From assembly GCF_030272615.1 (NCBI RefSeq), contig NC_081412.1, positions 343,473,870-343,537,869 on the forward strand: a stretch of DNA of 64,000 nucleotides. The letters run 5' to 3'. How positions within the stretch are numbered: position 1 is the first letter of the stretch; every line of letters begins with the position of its first letter. The DNA comes from Cryptomeria japonica (taxonomy: Eukaryota; Streptophyta; Pinopsida; Cupressales; Cupressaceae). Made by a program: the position numbers and the translations under genes. The notes below the pieces were generated by a model. It ran no database searches. It had not been told where the DNA came from and worked only from the letters and a program-made list of their open reading frames with translations. Shown here piece after piece: positions 59,369-64,000 of this stretch.

Positions 59369-60487
59369 CTAAGTCTCTATCGGTGAGGGTATAACCCCAA
59401 GCTGCTCTCTGAGATATTCAAAAGTTTCCTTAGGCAAAGGCTTAGTAAAGATATCTACAATCTGCTCTTTAGTATTCACATAAACTAGTTTTACTTCTTT
59501 TGCTTCAACATTCTCTTTCAGAAAATTGAATTTTATAGAAACATGTTTAGTTTTGGAGTGAAATACCAGATTCTTAGATATATCAATTGCTGCCATATTA
59601 TCACAGTAAATAATTATAGGTTCTTTGCATATTACCTTTATGTCCTTCAACATTTGTTTAATCCATAATACCTGAGTACAATTAGTTGCTGCTGCAACAT
59701 ATTCTGGTTTTGTTGTTGATAATGATGTACAACTCTGTTTCTTGCTCAACCATGAAATCAATCTATTACCAAGAAAGAATGCTCCACCAGTGGTGCTCTT
59801 TCTATCATCTACATCTCCTACCCAATTAGCATCGGTGTATGCACATAAATCAAAATTTTCATCTTTAGGATACCATAAACCAAGATTTGTTGTGCCTTGT
59901 AGATACCGAAAAATCCTTTTTACTACTGATTCATGATTTTCCTTAGGATTACTTTGAAATCTTGAAACAATACATACTACATTCATAATATTAGGTCTTG
60001 TTTGTGTCAAATACAGTAAACCTCCAATCATAGATTTATATCTTGTTGGATTAACAAGTGTTGAATCATCCTTCAATGATAGTTTGTCAGTTGTAGTCAT
60101 AGGAGTACTTACCAGTTTAGAGTTTTTCATACCAAATTTCTTTAGTAGTTCCTTCAAGTACTTAGATTGACATATGAATATGCCTTTATCAGTCTGTGAA
60201 ATCTGTAATCCTAAAAAGAATTTTATCTCCCCAATCATAGACATTTCAAATTCTTCCTGCATCTTATTAGAGAAGTCTTTACACAATCCATCTTCTCCTC
60301 CAAAAATTATATCATCAACAAAAACTTCAATAACCAAGATGTCATCATTAGTCACTTTGAAATATAAGTTGCTGTTAGCATTACCTTTAGTGTAACCAAG
60401 CTTCAAAAGATATTTGTCCAATCTAGCATACCACACTCTAGGAGTTTGCTTCAATCCATATAAAGCTTTCCTTAACCTACAAACCAT
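59369..60487 (-). pseudogene. Copia reverse transcriptase C-terminal part and RNase H, open for 372 codons
   Basis: This open frame starts at MVCRLRKALYGLKQ and contains the RT loop EVFVDDIIFGG (near residue 55), FFLGLQISQTDKGIFICQSK, the connection region, and RNase H with AYTDANWVGD, YCDNMAAIDISKNLVF and TKPLPKETFEYLR. The Glu-containing block reads TTKPEYVAA where TAEAEYVAA is usual. The N-terminal RT fingers lie upstream (60955-60490), separated by stops near 60703 and 60523. The frame is thus the 3' part of a broken pol and not a whole gene. Confidence 0.9.
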
Positions 60488-60489
60488 AT

Positions 60490-60955
60490 CTTTGTCATTT
60501 TTTAAAGAAAATCCATCAGGCTATTCAATGTAAACTTCCTCTTCAAGATCACCATTTAGAAATGCACATTTAACATCCATTTGATATACTTTATAGTTCT
60601 TGTATGCTGCAAATGCTAGGAATAGTCTAACTGCCTCAATTCTAGCAACCAGTGCAAAGGTTCCATTGTAATCAATTCCCTCTCTCTGTGAATATCCCTT
60701 TCACACTAATCTTGCTTTGTTTCTGATTACCTTACCATCTACATTAAATTTATTTCTAAATACCCATTTAGTTCCAATTACATTTTTGTTTTTAGGTTGG
60801 GGAACCAATGTCCATGTGTTATTCTTTTCAATTTGTTCCAATTCATCTTCCATAGCCTTAATCCAATGTTTATCTTCACATGCCTCATTAACTGATGGTG
60901 GTTCAATTTGAGAAATTAAACATACCTCTTCATTTTCCAGTCTTCCTCTTGTCAC
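60490..60955 (-). pseudogene. Copia reverse transcriptase N-terminal part, two stops
   Basis: Readable text includes HWIKAMEDELEQIEKNNTWT and [16 protein letters not shown] (60900-60710). After a stop come the [20 protein letters not shown] block with the first RT Asp and another stop near 60523. It joins in frame order with the open segment that follows. Confidence 0.85.
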
Positions 60956-61188
60956 AACTCCTTGATACTCATTCCCAATTATCTAACTTCTAGAATGATT
61001 CAATCTTACATACCTCAGTGTATTCACTTGCTGCTGTTCTTCAGTCACTATGGAATTCTTTGATGATGCTGGTGTGACTGGATCAACATTCTGTACCGGT
61101 GCACTCAGTGTACGCTCATTTGTGATTATCTCAACTACCGGTTCAGAGTCCATAGACTTTTAATCTCTTCTAAAGTGTTCATCAATCT

Positions 61189-61550
61189 TCACATTTGCAC
61201 TCTCAACGATTTTCTGCAATCTTTTATTAAAACATCTATATGCCTTGCTCTTAGATCATTAACCAAGAAATATTCCTTCATCACTTCGAGGATCAAATTT
61301 ACCAATATGCTCATCTCTCCTAATATAACATTTGCTTCCAAATATTCTGAAATATTTAAGAGTAGGACAATGCACTCAAAAGTGCTTCTATTGCTTTGCA
61401 ATCATTCTCCTGATATTTAGCCAAGTTTGGTGGATTAGGTTGACTCTGTGTAGGACCAACATAACCATTCTTTGTAACATCCCATATGTCTCTTCCAATG
61501 TTAGTTCCATCAAGAATCAGACTGTCCTTCCTGAAATAGTTAGTTTCCAT
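61189..61550 (-). pseudogene. Gag start joined to integrase C-terminal end by deletion
   Basis: The first 60 codons (METNYFRKDSLILDG, then GRDIWDVTKNGYV) correspond to the start of gag, next to the primer site. Near 61380 the text changes abruptly to the end of integrase (YFRIFGSKCYI-like, then FDPRSDEGIF). Everything between is missing. Confidence 0.75.
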
Positions 61551-61592
61551 AGAATCTCCTCAAGCTGTTAAAATTCTGCAAAAAGAGGACTT

Positions 61593-61605
61593 AGCTCTGA
61601 TACCA
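61593..61605 (-). other. Primer-binding site of the 57.9-62.7 kb Copia
   Basis: Minus strand TGGTATCAGAGCT, two bases after the LTR end: a perfect initiator tRNA-Met type site. Confidence 0.9.
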
Positions 61606-61607
61606 AT

Positions 61608-62679
61608 TTCTAGGACCCGGAAGCAACTGAGAGGGGGGGGGGGGTGAATTAGTTGTCTATTACTATCAACCTAAATATAACTTAATCAAACTTGATGCAT
61701 AATACCAGTAAACCAAACTTAATGTCGGTTGACATTTTAACAGTTAATAACAATACCGATGAAACTTAATGCATGAAACAAAAAGAGAAATAACATCCAC
61801 AACACATAACACATATATTTGTACGTGGAAACCTTGTAAGGGGAAAAACCATGGTGGTAAAACTTACCCACAATCAGATGATACTACTGCAGATAGTATG
61901 TGTGTACAAATGGGGTCTGCGCATGCATAAATGCTAACTTCCTAGAGCTCACTACTCAAACACAAAATGAGAGTCACACTGACTACAATAGGATGGTTAA
62001 ATCCTAGATAATGTACTACTCAAAATAGCATCTTTATATGCTGGATTTAGTACCGGTTAGGATCAGATTATCTCCTTCTTACCTTCCTTGAATCTTGAAA
62101 TGATGTGTGCGTGAGTAGATATGCTTATATTCGCATATACCTTATTACATTCCTCTACCATATAATCTCACAAATGAGATCTTACATATATACCAAAACC
62201 TAAGACCAAATGTGTAGGTTGGATTACTAAGAATATTACAATTAAATCAATTACAAATGAATCAATATGTGATGCATCATGTCGGCTCAATGTATTTACA
62301 ATAATAAACAATCAATAAATCATCTCCATAACATGTCGTGCTGATCTGGAATAGATAACGCATTCCGCTCCATAACCTAGACCAATTTGCTGGTAACAAC
62401 AAATATGCCAACTTGATTAGACCAATAACCAAATCACCAAAACCAAGTGTCCAAACCATGTCTTCAATATAACCAAGTAATCTCCAGATGATAACAAGTC
62501 ATCCTCTGTGCCGGTGAACAATATAACCTGCTGGTGAACCAGATACCAGTGATTGTGCTTAAGTCACTGAACATGTTGATGAACATAACCAAAGATCTCT
62601 AGAAATATAGGTGCTGATAAGTGTTGACAAGTGTTGACATCAATGACAAAACCAATGCAACACATCCATAATACCAACA
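61608..62679 (-). repeat. 5' LTR of the 57.9-62.7 kb Copia
   Basis: It matches 57943-59012 along its length with scattered differences. Its plus-strand start reads TTCTAGGACCCG against TGTTAGGACCCG in the other copy. The G run is 12 long. Confidence 0.9.
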
Positions 62680-62684
62680 TACAA

Positions 62685-64000
62685 CAACTCTTCTACCTTG
62701 ACAGAAGTAGGGGGAATACTTAGATTCTGGAGAAATGTATGCTTACTGCTTCTGCTCAATCAGGTTCAAGATTTGCTCCAATCTCATAACTGAATCATCA
62801 GGGAGAAAAGGAGATGGTACACCGAGACTTACAAAATGTTCAAAGCATTCTTTGATATGCGAGGCCAAGGACTTGAGTGTGTCTAAAGTAGACACGGCCT
62901 GCACTGCTTCTCAATGGCGATTTATAAAATCATTAGCTTTTCTAGCCAACTGTTTATGGTCATTGACATCTACGACCCTCAATTCTTCATTGAAAGTAGT
63001 ATACAACCACTTGATTAGTTTTTGAGCATTCGAGACCTTGGGCGTGATAGACTATAAGACTTTATCAATGACACTGCTTGCCTTGTCACAAAGATTGGAT
63101 GTCATCCAGGAACTTAAGAGCCGACTACAAAGAGGGGCATAACTGATTCTCTTTCTCCCAATGAGAAATGTACAACTCTTGAATGAAAGGGGTAAAATAT
63201 GCAGGTGCGGTAGGAGGAACCTCAACACATCTCGATAGGAGAGTGATCTCATCTTCTTTCACTTGGATTTCCACATACAACTCTTTAACTATTTGCCTTC
63301 TCATAGATGCTTCATGCTCTAATTCTATGATTCTTGTACTCTTGTCTTGTAACTTTTCTTGTATTCAGACCAGGTTATTATGCTCACTCTCCAAGGCCTG
63401 TTGTAAATCTTGGAGCTCTTGATTTGATTGGGTCTACCTATTCTTCCATCCTTGCTTTTCTCGCTTCCTTTCATCTCTATCCTCTAAGAGGAGTGATTGT
63501 GCATAACTCAGATCCTGGAAAAAAAAATCTTTATCTCGGATTGCATCCTGTAGCTGGGTTTGGATCTGAGTTACATCCGAGGAGCTTGCCTAAAGTTGCA
63601 GGAATTCCTATTCCTTATCATGAAACTTCTTGTTCAATTCATTTTTCTTTGTTTGCTTTGTCTGTAGCTGGGTTGTCACAATGTTTAAGGCACTTTGCAG
63701 CTTGTCTTTTTCCTCCCTCTCTTTCTGGACATCGGCCTGAAGGCAAGTGATCTCAACATTTCTCGCCTTCTCCTCCTTTCTCATACTATCGAGTGTAGTT
63801 TTGGCATGAGTCAACTCTTCTGTGGCCTTCTCTAGGTGTATGCTTCTTTTGAGGAAATAAGAGGACACGACCTTTTGCATCTCTTCTAGCATTTCTACTT
63901 TGTCCTATGGGCGAGCTTGCTTGAAATCTATGTTGATGAGATGCATTGAATAGTCCTTCGAATGCATTTCTCCTTGTGGCTTGATGACATTAGGGAGCAT
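62685..64000 (-). pseudogene. Coiled-coil protein (unrecognised), decayed, continuing beyond the window
   Basis: A minus-strand frame enters from the right edge (MLPNVIKPQGEMHSKDYSMH) and can be followed to about 62690 with one frameshift near 63055. Isolated stops lie near 63900, 63610, 63590, 63435, 63367 and 63113. Most of it is charged, Glu/Gln/Lys-rich and heptad-like, such as KATEELTHAKTTLDSMRKEE and NQELQDLQQALESEHNN, so a long coiled coil is likely. The 3' part (KLIKWLYTTFNEELRVVDVN) is more globular. Most stops fit CAG or CGA mutated by C-to-T change. The Copia element at 57943-62679 lies immediately downstream. No named domain is recognised. It could be the C-terminal half of a TE-borne protein like that at 37874-41010. 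Confidence 0.45.

Larger units (their letters stand above)
57943..62679 (-). mobile_element. Internally deleted Ty1/Copia element
   Basis: LTRs at 57943-59012 and 61608-62679 are flanked by perfect 5-bp target duplications TACAA (57938-57942 and 62680-62684). In minus orientation the 5' LTR is followed by an iMet primer site (61593-61605), the start of gag, then a direct jump to the integrase C-terminal part near 61380. Reverse transcriptase and RNase H follow. Zinc knuckle, protease and integrase core are gone. The element kept both LTRs and so arose by internal deletion, before or after insertion. Confidence 0.95.

Overview
This window looks like nuclear DNA of a seed plant with a large, transposon-rich genome. 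A gymnosperm or conifer is my best guess, but that is inference. The evidence is a spliced MscS-like (MSL10-type) channel gene with plant introns, plant-type LTR retrotransposons primed by initiator tRNA-Met, a plant mobile domain, and one functional-looking host gene in 64 kb. There is no bacterial or phage content.

Layout. 1-5810: the 3' half of a Ty3/Gypsy-like element (polypurine tract 4628-4640, 3' LTR 4641-5810). Inside it are an antisense plant-mobile-domain plus coiled-coil pseudogene (1200-2925, minus) and an array of hairpins with conserved loops (4035-4520). 5811-6664: a minus-strand pseudogene of an unrecognised protein family (called family A here), cut by that LTR. 6665-7519 and 17031-17430: one degenerate CCGATGA-type repeat field, split by a young LTR element (7520 to about 17030; LTRs nearly identical). 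That element has no pol, but carries two overlapping ORFs joined at a heptamer of seven A. 17800-22519: a 5'-truncated Copia element whose 3' LTR contains a solo LTR with a perfect target duplication. 22520-26436: AT-rich, nothing recognised. 26453-28305: a retroposed, LINE-like insert with 16-bp target duplications and a row of short hairpins.

29257-32877: the MSL10-like gene, five coding exons, 970 codons, apparently intact. 34041 to about 36880: a giant interrupted palindrome (foldback element) with a CACTA-like left end and a CT/GA microsatellite core. 37874-41010: a second family-A-like gene on the plus strand, broken by isolated nonsense codons and one frameshift. 42934-50091: a complete-length Copia element on the minus strand with LTRs, PBS, PPT and AAGAG target duplication; its coding region is decayed. 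51085-54339: a small-LTR non-autonomous element with PBS and PPT. 57943-62679: a second minus-strand Copia element with TACAA target duplication; most of gag, protease and integrase is deleted, but an open RT/RNase H segment remains. It is inserted next to a minus-strand coiled-coil pseudogene (62685-64000) that runs off the window.

How it fits together: one host gene sits in a nest of retrotransposons of different ages. By LTR similarity judged by eye, the 7.5-17 kb element is youngest and the 42.9-50.1 kb Copia is older. Several TE-linked proteins have decayed mainly by nonsense changes that C-to-T mutation can explain, as expected in methylated repeat DNA.
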